From: a virus
Length of the DNA: 30,178 nt
Reading direction: 5' to 3' (one strand)
Virus record (IMG/VR): IMGVR_UViG_3300010430_000342
Location: 1 to 30,178 of that record
Part shown: piece after piece, positions 8,001 to 15,771 of the stretch
How positions within the stretch are numbered: position 1 is the stretch's first letter
Layout of the letters: each line of letters starts with the position of its first letter
The notes under the pieces: generated by a model
The model's input: the letters and a program-made list of their open reading frames with translations, nothing else
The model's database searches: none
Told to the model about the DNA's origin: nothing
Program-made: the position numbers and the translations under genes

Positions 8001-8665
8001 CAGACCCTCAGATAACGAACACTAGGCTGCAGCTTTAGAGGAACGCGGGCTTCATCCTCATCAGCCGCGCGCTTAAACTCTTCTTCGTAAATCGACTTCA
8101 TCATCTGCACGCGATCAGGAGCGCGCTTGATGGCAAGGTAGTAGGCAAGTCCAGAAACCATGCAGGGATAAAAACGGAAAGGAATACCCGTAGTGTTAAT
8201 CAGAGTGCCTGCGTCCTCGATCCGGCGCACATAGTAGTACACCAGCTGATCAGTGGAGTTTTCCGGTGTCTGCCAGAGATTGATAACAGGCGCAATCTGA
8301 CGGTCGTAGTAAAACTGCGATGGACGGCCCTGGTCTGTCTTGTTAGGGAAGTTCAGATAATCCGCGCGGCTGATGCGCTCCATCTCATAGTCCGTGCCGT
8401 CACGGCGCAAGACCATGTCCAGGATATCTACAACATCTTCCGCAAGCGTGTATTGAGACGTGCCTTGCGTCACGGTCGTCGTACCTTGGGCCACGGTCCA
8501 CATATTCAAGCCGCGGTTGGCCCATTCGGCAAACATCAGGTTTAACGAGCGACGAGCCGTCTTGGCGTCATAGCCCGTCCGCACCTCTTGACCGATGCGC
8601 TCAAAAGCCTCTTCAATCGCTTCCGCGACGTCGAGGTTGAAGTCTCGTGTACCTGACGTTGTCAT
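8000..8665 (-). CDS. Head-to-tail connector / adaptor protein (221 aa)
   Basis: The ATG at 8665 overlaps the stop of the 50-aa gene upstream (ATGA). The N-terminal third (DFNLDVAEAIEEAFERIGQE, then TARRSLNLMFAEWANRGLNM) is a helical segment characteristic of P22 gp4/T7 gp11-like adaptors. The middle is beta-rich (TSQYTLAEDVVDILDMVLRR), and the C-terminus is helical (YYLAIKRAPDRVQMMKSIY). Such proteins bind under the portal ring and complete the DNA-filled head. Position downstream of capsid and upstream of fibres is consistent. Confidence is good for the class, lower for the exact homologue. Confidence 0.8.
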   Translation of the reverse strand: MTTSGTRDFNLDVAEAIEEAFERIGQEVRTGYDAKTARRSLNLMFAEWANRGLNMWTVAQGTTTVTQGTSQYTLAEDVVDILDMVLRRDGTDYEMERISRADYLNFPNKTDQGRPSQFYYDRQIAPVINLWQTPENSTDQLVYYYVRRIEDAGTLINTTGIPFRFYPCMVSGLAYYLAIKRAPDRVQMMKSIYEEEFKRAADEDEARVPLKLQPSVRYLRV

Positions 8666-8814
8666 TTTTTCTTCGCCGTTTTGGCCGACTGTTTGAACGC
8701 CTTAGCTGTAGGCGCACCCTTAGAGCCGGGCTTCCTCATCTTCTCGCCAGAGCCAGCAGCAATCCGCTTTCTCTTGGCGTGAATGTTGGCATAGAGTCCG
8801 GGTTTCTTAGCCAT
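8662..8814 (-). CDS. Tiny Lys-rich phage protein (50 aa)
   Basis: Reading the minus strand from the ATG at 8814 gives a 50-residue protein starting MAKKPGLYANIHAKRKRIAA and ending AFKQSAKTAKKK. The ATG overlaps the preceding stop as TAATG, and the stop overlaps the next start as ATGA. The GLYANIHAKRKRIAAGSGEK core is one I recall from many phage genomes, usually near head or tail genes. It is strongly basic and may bind DNA or RNA, but no function is established to my knowledge. Coupling on both sides makes it a confident gene despite its size. Confidence 0.85.
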   Translation of the reverse strand: MAKKPGLYANIHAKRKRIAAGSGEKMRKPGSKGAPTAKAFKQSAKTAKKK

Positions 8815-8954
8815 TACGACATCTTACAGGGCTTAGGACCTTTGCCAGGCATCACAGCGCCGCCGTTCTTGTAGCCCTTAACCATGCCGCCTTTTTTGTA
8901 GCCAGCTTTTACTTTGCCGCCCATCTTCATACCTTTGGATTTGCAACCAGCCAT
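8814..8954 (-). CDS. Tiny KGG-repeat protein (46 aa)
   Basis: The ATG at 8954 is chosen because a near-perfect ribosome binding site (GGAGG) sits 5 bases upstream; a longer frame from 8981 or 9014 lacks one. The product is MAGCKSKGMKMGGKVKAGYK followed by KKGGMVKGYKNGG, ending PKPCKMS. It is very basic, Gly-rich and has two Cys residues. The KGGMVKG motif recurs in the 97-aa protein at 21625-21918 (FAKGGMVRG). Proteins with this motif are widespread in marine phages with unknown function. The stop is coupled to the next start. Confidence 0.75.
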   Translation of the reverse strand: MAGCKSKGMKMGGKVKAGYKKGGMVKGYKNGGAVMPGKGPKPCKMS

Positions 8955-9007
8955 CGGAACCTCCGTTATTTGTTTGGCCATATTACCACGCATCATTGTC
9001 ATTGTCT

Positions 9008-9247
9008 TTACCACAAAGCTTTCGTTGCGAAGAAGGCCGTAATCGCGAGAAGAGTCAGCGCGATCTGTGCGTAAAAGGCCATCGTACCATGATACAGCCG
9101 GTTCTCGACTTTCTCGATGGCATTGGCCAACCGCAACATGTCCTTCTCCATATGAGAAAGATGATTATTCTCAAGACGATCCAGAACGGCCTCAATCTTT
9201 ACAAGGCGCTTGTCGATGTCATGTACATCTTTCTCAATGTCATTCAT
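9008..9247 (-). CDS. XhlA-like coiled-coil membrane protein (79 aa), possible holin component
   Basis: The ATG at 9247 lies 4 bases after the upstream stop; upstream codons of the longer frame overlap that gene and are ignored. Residues 1-53 are a charged heptad-like helix (MNDIEKDVHDIDKRLVKIEA, then LENNHLSHMEKDM). Residues 54-79 form one C-terminal membrane helix (MAFYAQIALTLLAITAFFAT). This layout matches the haemolysin XhlA / phage holin-associated family, whose members help deliver endolysin. It sits among virion genes rather than beside the lysozyme-like gene, so another membrane or tail role is possible. Confidence 0.7.
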   Translation of the reverse strand: MNDIEKDVHDIDKRLVKIEAVLDRLENNHLSHMEKDMLRLANAIEKVENRLYHGTMAFYAQIALTLLAITAFFATKALW

Positions 9248-9251
9248 TGTG

Positions 9252-9497
9252 TCACCACATCTTGCACGACCAATACTTGGCCGACATCTTATCCAATTTT
9301 CCCTTATCACAACCATGACGCGCACGAAACGACTTGCGGCGTTTGGGGTTGTCCTTCTTGATCGTCATGTTGGCATCACCAAAACGAACAATCTTTTCTT
9401 TGCCCTTGTCGCAGGCCTTCACAACAAACTTCTTGCCACCCGAAACCTGACGCTTGGGCTTGTTGCAGGCCATCTTGCTCTTGTCTATCTTAGCCAT
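9252..9497 (-). CDS. DUF5754-like basic Cys-containing protein (81 aa)
   Basis: The ATG at 9497 overlaps the upstream stop as TAATG. The product begins MAKIDKSKMACNKPKRQVSG and contains KKFVVKACDKGKEKIVRFGD, RRKSFRARHGCDKGKLDKMS and YWSCKMW. This matches the pattern of DUF5754, a family spread through phages and large DNA viruses without a known role. Spaced Cys, Lys and His residues may bind metal or nucleic acid. Recognition of the family is from memory and fairly firm; function is unknown. Confidence 0.85.
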   Translation of the reverse strand: MAKIDKSKMACNKPKRQVSGGKKFVVKACDKGKEKIVRFGDANMTIKKDNPKRRKSFRARHGCDKGKLDKMSAKYWSCKMW

Positions 9498-10243
9498 TAG
9501 AGCGGGCCTCCGTTCTTGATCAGGATCATGTCATATGCTGCCGTGGCACGAGCGTTGTTTGAACGCACCGTCGCGCGGACATCGATGTCTGTTTTCTCCG
9601 GTAGAGCAAGGGGGCAAGCAAAGGTGTAGGTATATTGCGCACTTGCAAGCTCGAACGTATGCCCGACGACAAAACGGTCGCCAAGCACACGGTAATAAAA
9701 GAAGCCACTGGCATCCGCGCCTTCCTGCAAGGACATTGTTCCTTGGACCAGGTAAGCAGTGTAGCCTGCAGGTACAGTGTATGTTCCTTTGAAAGATTGA
9801 CCCACACCTGCAATAATGCGGCCTACAGTTGTTGCACCTTTCAGCACATTGATCTGGCCTACATTTGCAGACGTACCGTTCATTCGAACGGTGTCTATGC
9901 GCTTGAAAACAGTGGAGGAGGTGTTGCCAGACGCGGCTGTCAGCGTGATTGTGGTGGAGACAGGATTGTAGTCTGCATCCAGCCCGTAAATTATCACATT
10001 CTTGTCCGCATCAGCGGCGTTTGCACGGCTTACCGTTACAGTGCCTGCGGTATCCCAAGCACTCCAAGGATAAATCGTGTCGTCGACATCCCACAGTGTA
10101 CCAGTTTGGTTCTGTGACATTGCCGAAACACGGCCTTGACGAGAAAGGAAAGAGTGGCCAGGGATCTGACCCCTGGCCACTTGAAGTTCAAACGGCTCAG
10201 AAGTACCGACCTGCGTAATCGATCTGATGTCGTAGGTCGGCAT
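9497..10243 (-). CDS. Beta-rich virion protein (248 aa)
   Basis: The ATG at 10243 has GAGGTG at proper spacing. The protein begins MPTYDIRSITQVGTSEPFEL and is composed of predicted beta strands, including TLWDVDDTIYPWSAWDTAGT and YTVPAGYTAYLVQGTMSLQ. The end (RATVRSNNARATAAYDMILI) resembles C-termini of phage structural proteins that form trimeric caps or decorations. There is no membrane segment or enzyme motif. Together with the two genes upstream it forms a trio of Thr/Ala-rich structural proteins after the major capsid gene. Confidence 0.82.
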   Translation of the reverse strand: MPTYDIRSITQVGTSEPFELQVARGQIPGHSFLSRQGRVSAMSQNQTGTLWDVDDTIYPWSAWDTAGTVTVSRANAADADKNVIIYGLDADYNPVSTTITLTAASGNTSSTVFKRIDTVRMNGTSANVGQINVLKGATTVGRIIAGVGQSFKGTYTVPAGYTAYLVQGTMSLQEGADASGFFYYRVLGDRFVVGHTFELASAQYTYTFACPLALPEKTDIDVRATVRSNNARATAAYDMILIKNGGPL

Positions 10244-10251
10244 CTGGCACC

Positions 10252-10878
10252 TCAGTTGTACATAGCAGTGAAGCTAGAGAACACAGTGGTTCCAGCTGTG
10301 TACGGAAGGTAGATCCCGCTGTCGTACATGATCCCCTCATCAGGGATGATGATGTCACGGTCGCTGCCTGCAGAAGCAACAGTTGCCAGCTGCAAATGAG
10401 CTGTGCCTGTTGCACTGCCGTCAGCGAACGACAACACACCTGCTGTGCCTGAGTGGATCAAGTAGATCCCGCGCAGACGCGCGCGACCAGCATAGATCAC
10501 ATCAATAGCATCGTTTGCCATACCAACAGTGATAGCGCCAGCGGTGTCGTCATCCACAGTCACCTGAGTGACTGTGCGGAAGTACAACGTACCAGTGGAC
10601 GTGCCGGTGTCGGCGCCCGCAATCGTTTCCGTTTGCGCGTCACCGTTTACGTCGGTGCCTGTGATGGTGAAAGTACGACCATCGTCAGCACCTGCGCAGG
10701 CGATTGTGATGAATCGCGCTGCTGTGAACGTAGCAACACCACCAGATGCCAACGCGCCGTTGATGGTGAGATTTTGCTCACCACCACCAGCTGGAGTTTG
10801 CGACTGGCAGACTCCGTCCGCGTCGGCAGCAGTTGTGTCTGCTGCGATGTATTTGGCTTTTACGTCAGAGCCAGCCAT
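10252..10878 (-). CDS. Virion structural protein (208 aa)
   Basis: The ATG at 10878 follows a strong ribosome binding site (AAGGAGG). The protein starts MAGSDVKAKYIAADTTAADA and includes ARFITIACAGADDGRTFTIT and GDAQTETIAGADTGTSTGTL, repetitive beta-type segments of a kind I recall from structural proteins of uncultured phages. The C-terminus (YLPYTAGTTVFSSFTAMYN) is hydrophobic and aromatic but not membrane-like. A decoration, spike or minor head component is plausible from its place two genes after the capsid gene. Confidence 0.8.
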   Translation of the reverse strand: MAGSDVKAKYIAADTTAADADGVCQSQTPAGGGEQNLTINGALASGGVATFTAARFITIACAGADDGRTFTITGTDVNGDAQTETIAGADTGTSTGTLYFRTVTQVTVDDDTAGAITVGMANDAIDVIYAGRARLRGIYLIHSGTAGVLSFADGSATGTAHLQLATVASAGSDRDIIIPDEGIMYDSGIYLPYTAGTTVFSSFTAMYN

Positions 10879-10889
10879 ATCTGACCTCC

Positions 10890-11399
10890 TTACTGGTCAG
10901 CGAAGGCAGGAGCGGTTGCGCCAGTAACGGAACCCCAAACGTACCAGTTGGTGCTGTCCTTCGCCATGATGTTGATGACAGCAGAGCCGGGAACGTTTAC
11001 TTGCAGTTTGCTGTTGGAGTTGCCGTCAGCAAAAACCACCGAAGCTGCGCCATCGTCAGTGTCATTAAACGCGACGTTGCCAATGAAGAAGTTGGTGTCC
11101 GAACCTGCGTCTACGATGAAATCCGTCGCATCCGCTGCGGCACCGCCATAGACAAAGGTGAACATCGCCCCTGCTACAGGGCTTGGCAAGGTGTAGGTGT
11201 TGTCTTGAGTGCCATCCGGAACAACCAAAACACGCCCGCTGTGGGTAGCGTTGGTAAGAGTAACATCGCCGTCGGCCAGTGCTACTGGAGCCCCACCAAC
11301 AGTCGAAATCTCAGTTACCGCACCAGTGGTTGCGCTTTTGGTGATTGTTTTGAACCCGTTCTCGGAGCGAACTGGTCCCGAAAAAGTCGTGTTAGCCAT
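10890..11399 (-). CDS. Virion structural protein (169 aa)
   Basis: The ATG at 11399 has AGGAG six to seven bases upstream. It begins MANTTFSGPVRSENGFKTIT, a start shared with several phage head-associated proteins I recall, and then has repeated short strands (GRVLVVPDGTQDNTYTLPSP; KLQVNVPGSAVINIMAKD) ending in NWYVWGSVTGATAP. This is the first gene after the terminator that follows the major capsid gene, so it may be expressed at a different level. Decoration or surface fibre-like function is inferred. Confidence 0.8.
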   Translation of the reverse strand: MANTTFSGPVRSENGFKTITKSATTGAVTEISTVGGAPVALADGDVTLTNATHSGRVLVVPDGTQDNTYTLPSPVAGAMFTFVYGGAAADATDFIVDAGSDTNFFIGNVAFNDTDDGAASVVFADGNSNSKLQVNVPGSAVINIMAKDSTNWYVWGSVTGATAPAFADQ

Positions 11400-11475
11400 G
11401 GAGATCTCCTGTCGTGGCTAGTGTCAGCCGCACCATGCGACTGTCAGGGATGCCGAAATCATACAGGAGCTGTGC

Positions 11476-11508
11476 AGAAAAAGAAAGGGGCGATCCGAAG
11501 ACCGCCCC
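11476..11508 (-). terminator. Strong intrinsic terminator downstream of the major capsid gene
   Basis: On the minus strand GGGGCG-GTC-TTCG-GAT-CGCCCC forms a 9-bp stem (one G-T pair) closed by a UUCG tetraloop and is followed by TTTCTTTTT. It lies in the 140-base gap just after the capsid stop at 11540. This position would cap the transcript carrying the highly expressed head genes and reduce read-through into the tail genes. Confidence 0.9.
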
Positions 11509-11539
11509 AGTCGATAAGCCACAGGGAGGAGTAGTAGGC

Positions 11540-12454
11540 TTATGCTGCGCCAGGCGAACCGAACACCGCACGGGGGTCCGAGAAGCCAAAGCTGTAACGC
11601 TCACGAGCCTTGAAGCGCATGTTGCCGGTGTCGAAGTCGGCTTCCATGCCGGTCGACAGCGGGGTGCGCTCAAAGTGGATGAAGCCACGAGGCGCGTCAG
11701 TCTTCACAAACCAAGCATCAGGGTCGGTCAGGAAGTCATTGACGGTGTAACCATCGGGCAGCATGCCCATCGAACGGATCGCGTTAACGTCGTTGTCTGC
11801 AGTGCCGACACGCAGGTTCGAAACCATCAGACGCTCAGCAACAAACTGCAGCTGGCGAGGGATGATGAGTTTCATGCCGCGCAGGGCAACTTTCAGACCA
11901 CGCTCGTCAACGAAGCCCGCGATGTTGATCAAGGCGTCTTCCAGCGAGGTTTCGTTCAGGTCAGCAGGAACGCTGGGCTCGTTGGCAAAAGTGCCACCGC
12001 TGGTCAGCGGGTGGTCAGTTGCACACAGAGCTTTGCCGTCGCCACCTGCAGTCGGACCTGCATCAAAGGCGTTGTTCAGCACGGCAGCAGCTTTAACCTG
12101 CTTGGTGTGAGCCATCGAACGAGCCAGCGCACGGGTGTAACGCGAACCCAAGCGGTCATAGAGGTTGTCCTCTACGGCTTCTTCGGTCAGCGAGAACGCC
12201 AGCGCAATCGTTTCGTGATTGTAGCGGGCGGTGTACGCTTCGTTGGCATCGTCAAAGTTGATCGCAGAACCTTCGGATTTGGTCGGTGCCGCGCCGAAGC
12301 CCGACAGCATAACCTCTTCCTCAAATGCACGATCCGACGACTCGGTGGTGTAGATTTCGGAGTGCTGGTTTTCGTACCGACCATACTCCATGCCGAAGAG
12401 GGCGTTAAGACCCGGCTCCAGCTCTTTCGCGAGTTGTGCGCGCGAGATAGCCAT
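11540..12454 (-). CDS. Major capsid protein (304 aa)
   Basis: The ATG at 12454 is preceded by AAGGAGG. The protein starts MAISRAQLAKELEPGLNALF and contains TARYNHETIALAFSLTEEAV, LARSMAHTKQVKAAAVLNNA, a GLKVALRGMKLIIPRQLQF segment and the C-terminal MRFKARERYSFGFSDPRAVF. I recognise this pattern as a major capsid protein frequent in marine phage genomes, presumably with the HK97 fold and distantly related to Mu gpT-type heads. It lies downstream of scaffold-like and decoration-type genes and upstream of a strong terminator, as expected for the most abundant head protein. No cleavable prodomain is obvious. Confidence 0.92.
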   Translation of the reverse strand: MAISRAQLAKELEPGLNALFGMEYGRYENQHSEIYTTESSDRAFEEEVMLSGFGAAPTKSEGSAINFDDANEAYTARYNHETIALAFSLTEEAVEDNLYDRLGSRYTRALARSMAHTKQVKAAAVLNNAFDAGPTAGGDGKALCATDHPLTSGGTFANEPSVPADLNETSLEDALINIAGFVDERGLKVALRGMKLIIPRQLQFVAERLMVSNLRVGTADNDVNAIRSMGMLPDGYTVNDFLTDPDAWFVKTDAPRGFIHFERTPLSTGMEADFDTGNMRFKARERYSFGFSDPRAVFGSPGAA

Positions 12455-12467
12455 ATTTCAGCCCTCC

Positions 12468-13109
12468 TTAAACGCCGGTCGTCGAAACAGTACCACCAGC
12501 AATCGCGCCATTGGGCGAGTTGAAGTGGTTGTTCAGACGAACGATTACAGGAATACCAGCAACGGTGAAATCCGAGTTTTCCGGATCTTCCTGAATGCCC
12601 ATAATGCGCAGGTTCAGGGTGTTGGTGGTGGCGATGGTGTTGGTGTCCAGGTAACCGGTCGAAATGCCAGTGGTGGACGAACCAGCAGTTGCCCCGCCGA
12701 AGTTTGCGTTTGCGAAGATCGCAGCACGCAGCTCAGCTTCGGTATCCCACGAGGTGGTCACGTTGCCAGTGGCAATCACGAACAGTTGTGCGGGATCGTC
12801 ATAGACGAATGCCTTGACGGGGAAGTTCGAGTCAGCACCCGTACCGGGCCAGTAGTTGGACCAGACGGTTTTACCGGTGGTCGAGGAAACGTATTCACAA
12901 CCAGCGAACACACCCAACAGGCCTACTGTCGTATCGTTAGCTGCAATGATGTCAATGACACCTGCGGCCAGCGGGATGACAGGAGTACCCTGATAGATCG
13001 CGTTCGTATTGTCGTATGCAATACGATACTCGGTAGCACCGGTGCTGTTGGTGTTCTGACCCATCTTGCCGATGGGACGAAGACCGAATGCGCCATTGAT
13101 ATTGGCCAT
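12468..13109 (-). CDS. Capsid-associated (decoration or minor head) protein (213 aa)
   Basis: The ATG at 13109 follows AAAGGAG. The product begins MANINGAFGLRPIGKMGQNT and is beta-rich with YQGTPVIPLAAGVIDIIAAN, GKTVWSNYWPG and DDPAQLFVIATGN. It lies 13 bases before the major capsid gene on the same transcript, and proteins of this type and position in marine phages are annotated as capsid or decoration proteins. No catalytic motif is visible. A head surface role is likely but not shown by the sequence alone. Confidence 0.78.
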   Translation of the reverse strand: MANINGAFGLRPIGKMGQNTNSTGATEYRIAYDNTNAIYQGTPVIPLAAGVIDIIAANDTTVGLLGVFAGCEYVSSTTGKTVWSNYWPGTGADSNFPVKAFVYDDPAQLFVIATGNVTTSWDTEAELRAAIFANANFGGATAGSSTTGISTGYLDTNTIATTNTLNLRIMGIQEDPENSDFTVAGIPVIVRLNNHFNSPNGAIAGGTVSTTGV

Positions 13110-13133
13110 TTTTCAGCTCCTTTAGCTTTCAGT

Positions 13134-13595
13134 TTACTCGGCGGAACCACGTCCACCGAATGAGACACGACTTTGCCGACTTTGATGAATCGGCATTGAA
13201 GGATGAGATTCCTTCATCAGGTCCTGATCGACAGCCTGCATTTGTTCGCGGGTCCGGAGCCCGTAATACTCGGATCTTTCGTTAGCAGTTTCGACAGGTA
13301 TACGGCACAGCATCAAGCCACCATTGCCAATTACCCCAGCATACTTGCCATCATCAATGACAGGTGCCTGGTAATCAGGATACTCATCAGCACGGACAGG
13401 TTCCCATCCTTCACGTAGCTTGGTAAAGACGTTCGTCTTATCTTCCTCGCCACGCATTGCGACTCGAATCCAACGATGCACATACCCATCAGGTGCGGGC
13501 GGAGCATCTAGGCGACTGGGCGGTGCCCAAGGTTTACGGCGCGTTTCTTTCTCGCGTGTTTGTGTTGCCCGTGGGGTGCGTGTGTTCTCAGCCAT
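13134..13595 (-). CDS. Conserved head-region protein (153 aa)
   Basis: The ATG at 13595 lies 4 bases downstream of the scaffold-like gene. The protein has an Arg-rich N-terminus (MAENTRTPRATQTREKETRR), then APDGYVHRWIRVAMRGEEDK, LREGWEPVRADEYPDYQAPV and a conserved-looking GNGGLMLCRIPVETANERSE segment, ending in a Ser/Arg-rich tail (RQSRVSFGGRG). I recall this layout between scaffold and capsid genes in marine phages. The WEPVRADEYP motif seems to be a family signature. Its role is unknown; a minor capsid or scaffold partner is plausible. Confidence 0.78.
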   Translation of the reverse strand: MAENTRTPRATQTREKETRRKPWAPPSRLDAPPAPDGYVHRWIRVAMRGEEDKTNVFTKLREGWEPVRADEYPDYQAPVIDDGKYAGVIGNGGLMLCRIPVETANERSEYYGLRTREQMQAVDQDLMKESHPSMPIHQSRQSRVSFGGRGSAE

Positions 13596-13599
13596 CAGA

Positions 13600-14487
13600 T
13601 CAATCCTTTACGTACTTGGCATATTCTTCCAAAGGAACATTCAGCCGTTTCGCAATAGCGATCTGCGAAGGAGTTAGCTTCACGGTCCTGCGCCCCTGTT
13701 TTGTGCTGCGGGATGCTGAAGAGCCAGCGGGTGCGACCTGACTATTCCCCGAAGATTTCGACTTCTTGAACTTGTTCGGAAACTCCGAACGCATTCGACG
13801 GTCGATCTCACTATAGTATTCTTCGGTCTGTGGGTCAAAACCTTCTTCTTCGACCAGCTTCCGATGAATACCAAATGCTGCGTAGGTCATAACTTCGTCT
13901 TGACCAAACCATTCATTCTTTTCAGCCCAAGACTGAGCTTTAGGATCTACCTGTGGCTGATACTCCTGCTGCGGCTGCACATACTGCTGCTGCGGAATAT
14001 ACTGCGCCTGCTTCTGCTCAACCATCATGCGCTGTTCAGCGCGAGCCTTAGCAAGATTATAACGATCCTGATCAGATGTCGCACGCGCCAACGCTTGTTG
14101 GGCCTCGATCATCTTATCCGTGTCACCAGCCTCGTAGGCTTCCTTATAAGAGCGACGAGCAGAGTTGATCTGCGCCTCTAAACGAGCGCCGTACTCATTT
14201 AAGTACCCACTGTCGAGCTGCTTTAACCGCCCTTCAAGCTGCTGCTTCTCAATCAGAAGCTGCTGAGCTACACGAACCGCCTCCTGGCGATCCCGTTCTT
14301 CCTTACGGTACTTTTCCGTAAGGCGAGAAATACGTTTCTGTACGCCTTTACTATAACTCTCAAGTTCGCTGTCACCAGATTCGTCATCATCGGTGTCAGC
14401 AGAAAGCTTTTCCTCCGGCTCTTCCGTCTCTTGTACGATCTCAATTTCCTGATCGTCTTCGACGGCTTGTCTGGCTTCCTCTGCCAT
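13600..14487 (-). CDS. Putative scaffolding protein (295 aa)
   Basis: The ATG at 14487 is selected over an upstream start because GGAGAAGG precedes it. The first 50 residues are highly acidic (EDDQEIEIVQETEEPEEK), followed by a long charged coiled coil (KRISRLTEKYRKEERDRQEA, EKQQLEGRLKQL), a Gln/Tyr-rich linker (YIPQQQYVQPQQEYQPQ), an ordered segment (FGQDEVMTYAAFGIHRKLVE) and a basic C-terminus (LTPSQIAIAKRLNVPLEEYA). Acidic coiled-coil plus basic tail is typical of phage scaffolds that template procapsids and then leave. Position just before the capsid genes agrees. No protease domain is seen. Confidence 0.85.
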   Translation of the reverse strand: MAEEARQAVEDDQEIEIVQETEEPEEKLSADTDDDESGDSELESYSKGVQKRISRLTEKYRKEERDRQEAVRVAQQLLIEKQQLEGRLKQLDSGYLNEYGARLEAQINSARRSYKEAYEAGDTDKMIEAQQALARATSDQDRYNLAKARAEQRMMVEQKQAQYIPQQQYVQPQQEYQPQVDPKAQSWAEKNEWFGQDEVMTYAAFGIHRKLVEEEGFDPQTEEYYSEIDRRMRSEFPNKFKKSKSSGNSQVAPAGSSASRSTKQGRRTVKLTPSQIAIAKRLNVPLEEYAKYVKD

Positions 14488-14497
14488 AACCTTCTCC

Positions 14498-15004
14498 TCA
14501 AACAGATTTAATGTCAGTCGGCTCAAGAACCGTGGCGATCACTTCATCATCATTGATGATGCGAACCTCGCCTCCGTCAATCTTGAATCGAGAGCCGGAA
14601 TACCGGCCAATGCAAACCCAGTCCCCCTGCTTGCACCAAGGAGTACACTCCGATCCAAACTTAGCAGGATCTTGATACGCCAAAGGCCCAACACGAAGAA
14701 CGTACGCCACAACCGTGGCTACCGTTTCTCGCTCCCGGACTTCGTCCGGAATGAACAAACCGCCCTTTGTTTGTACCGCCGTTTGATACGGCATAACCAA
14801 AACCCGCCAACCTGTAGGCTGCGGGAGACGGTCTAGTAGCGGTTTTTCTAAGAGGGATGGATCTAGTACGCGATCAGTCTGATCGACATACGCTTTGTCG
14901 AGAGAAGCTTCCGCGCTGTCCTCTTTCGAGGCTGCTGCCTTTGCAGCTTTCTCAGCGTTGATTTTCTGCGCGACGTGGTCAGGAAGATAAAGTGTCTTCG
15001 TCAT
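14498..15004 (-). CDS. GroES-like co-chaperonin domain protein (168 aa)
   Basis: The ATG at 15004 (MTKTLYLPDHVAQKINAEK) is chosen because the longer frame runs through the upstream gene; it overlaps that gene by 26 bases. After an Ala/Lys-rich N-terminus, residues from about 60 resemble chaperonin-10: TGWRVLVMPYQTAVQTKGGL, FIPDEVRERETVATVVAYVL, then CKQGDWVCIGRYSGSRFKID and INDDEVIATV. The family forms a lid over GroEL and helps fold capsid proteins, as T4 gp31 does. Its place directly before scaffold and capsid genes supports a head-folding role. The N-terminal 50-60 residues are an extension compared with the usual 95-residue GroES. Confidence 0.88.
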   Translation of the reverse strand: MTKTLYLPDHVAQKINAEKAAKAAASKEDSAEASLDKAYVDQTDRVLDPSLLEKPLLDRLPQPTGWRVLVMPYQTAVQTKGGLFIPDEVRERETVATVVAYVLRVGPLAYQDPAKFGSECTPWCKQGDWVCIGRYSGSRFKIDGGEVRIINDDEVIATVLEPTDIKSV

Positions 15005-15191
15005 AGTCCGCGTGATTCTCCAGCAGGGCTTTGATCTCGTCGGCTGCATAGGAGAGGCCCCGTAGCTCCCCAACCAACTTCTTGTATTCTTCCCAGCTGG
15101 GAAGACCGTCGGCAGCAAGTACTTCTTTTATGTCATCCTGCCGCCGACGCAACAACTTATACATGTGTGATGCGAAGTCTACAACATCCAT
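14979..15191 (-). CDS. Small helical protein (70 aa), unknown function
   Basis: The ATG at 15191 overlaps the preceding stop. The sequence is almost wholly helical and charged: MDVVDFASHMYKLLRRRQDD, then LPSWEEYKKLVGELRGLSYA and ADEIKALLENHADYDED. I recall similar 70-residue proteins adjacent to Cys-rich and GroES-like genes in marine phages, but no function is known to me. Its end overlaps the GroES-like gene, indicating translational coupling. Confidence 0.8.
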   Translation of the reverse strand: MDVVDFASHMYKLLRRRQDDIKEVLAADGLPSWEEYKKLVGELRGLSYAADEIKALLENHADYDEDTLSS

Positions 15192-15565
15192 TATAGGTAT
15201 TCACCATGATCATCTTCTATTTCGGATGTGATTGGGCCACCCTCTGCCCACTTATCACATGTGTACTCCGATTCACACACAAATTTGAGAAGCTGGCAAT
15301 ACCCAAGATCACCGGACTCGTCGCCAATGCACTCAAGCATGTCTTCGGTCTGGTTATACGCCGCACAGTTACCGCAAACCTCGGTCAAACGGAAAGCACC
15401 GCTGTCCGCTGGATCTCGGTAGTCAGCAGTCTCTACTGCTTTCTGCTTGTTCTCAGCGTTGAGATCAGCATCCTGAGTAGGAAGAGGACAGCTCTTGCCT
15501 TCTTCGTTCTCTTCCATCTTATCAACGGGGGTCATCTCCCCGAACACAATCGTAATTGCGGGCAT
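15191..15565 (-). CDS. Cys-rich protein with HiPIP-like motif (124 aa)
   Basis: The ATG at 15565 overlaps the preceding stop as TAATG. Residues 1-60 are polar. Residues 61-106 hold six Cys: C64-G-N-C67, C79, GYC90QLLKF, C97 and C103-D-K-W106. The order C-x2-C ... G-x-C-x-L ... C-x2-W resembles high-potential iron-sulphur proteins, which bind a 4Fe-4S cluster through four Cys. The spacing between the second and third ligand is longer (23 residues) than in the classic family, and C79 and C97 are extra, so a zinc site is an alternative. Similar proteins occur near portal genes of marine phages, in my recollection, without a known job. Confidence 0.8.
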   Translation of the reverse strand: MPAITIVFGEMTPVDKMEENEEGKSCPLPTQDADLNAENKQKAVETADYRDPADSGAFRLTEVCGNCAAYNQTEDMLECIGDESGDLGYCQLLKFVCESEYTCDKWAEGGPITSEIEDDHGEYL

Positions 15566-15768
15566 TAGAATACTCCCCTAAAGGTTTGAGGACGGGCGAT
15601 GGGGCTGAATGACTCAATAACCCCACCCTCCGCTTTCTTCTGTTTTTTCGACTTGCCAGCCTTAGACAAGGCAATCGCAACCGCCTGCTTCTGCGGATAG
15701 CCTTCTTCGGTCAGCGTGCCGATGTTAGCCGAAATGGTCTTTTGCGATTTGCCTTTTTTGAGTGGCAT
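15565..15768 (-). CDS. Small Lys-rich conserved phage protein (67 aa)
   Basis: The product begins [20 protein letters not shown] and continues [20 protein letters not shown], ending in a less basic tail. The [12 protein letters not shown]...[12 protein letters not shown] pattern is one I recall as very common beside portal and head genes in diverse phages and some prophages. It probably forms a short helix-turn-helix-like pair of helices. Function is unknown. It lies 3 bases after the Met/Gly-rich gene and is coupled to the Cys-rich gene downstream. Confidence 0.85.
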   Translation of the reverse strand: MPLKKGKSQKTISANIGTLTEEGYPQKQAVAIALSKAGKSKKQKKAEGGVIESFSPIARPQTFRGVF

Positions 15769-15771
15769 CTT

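Noticed and set aside
11414-12523. Plus-strand open frame of 369 codons opposite the major capsid gene
   Set aside because: It lies exactly antisense to a clear capsid gene and crosses its terminator; the product has no recognisable domain.
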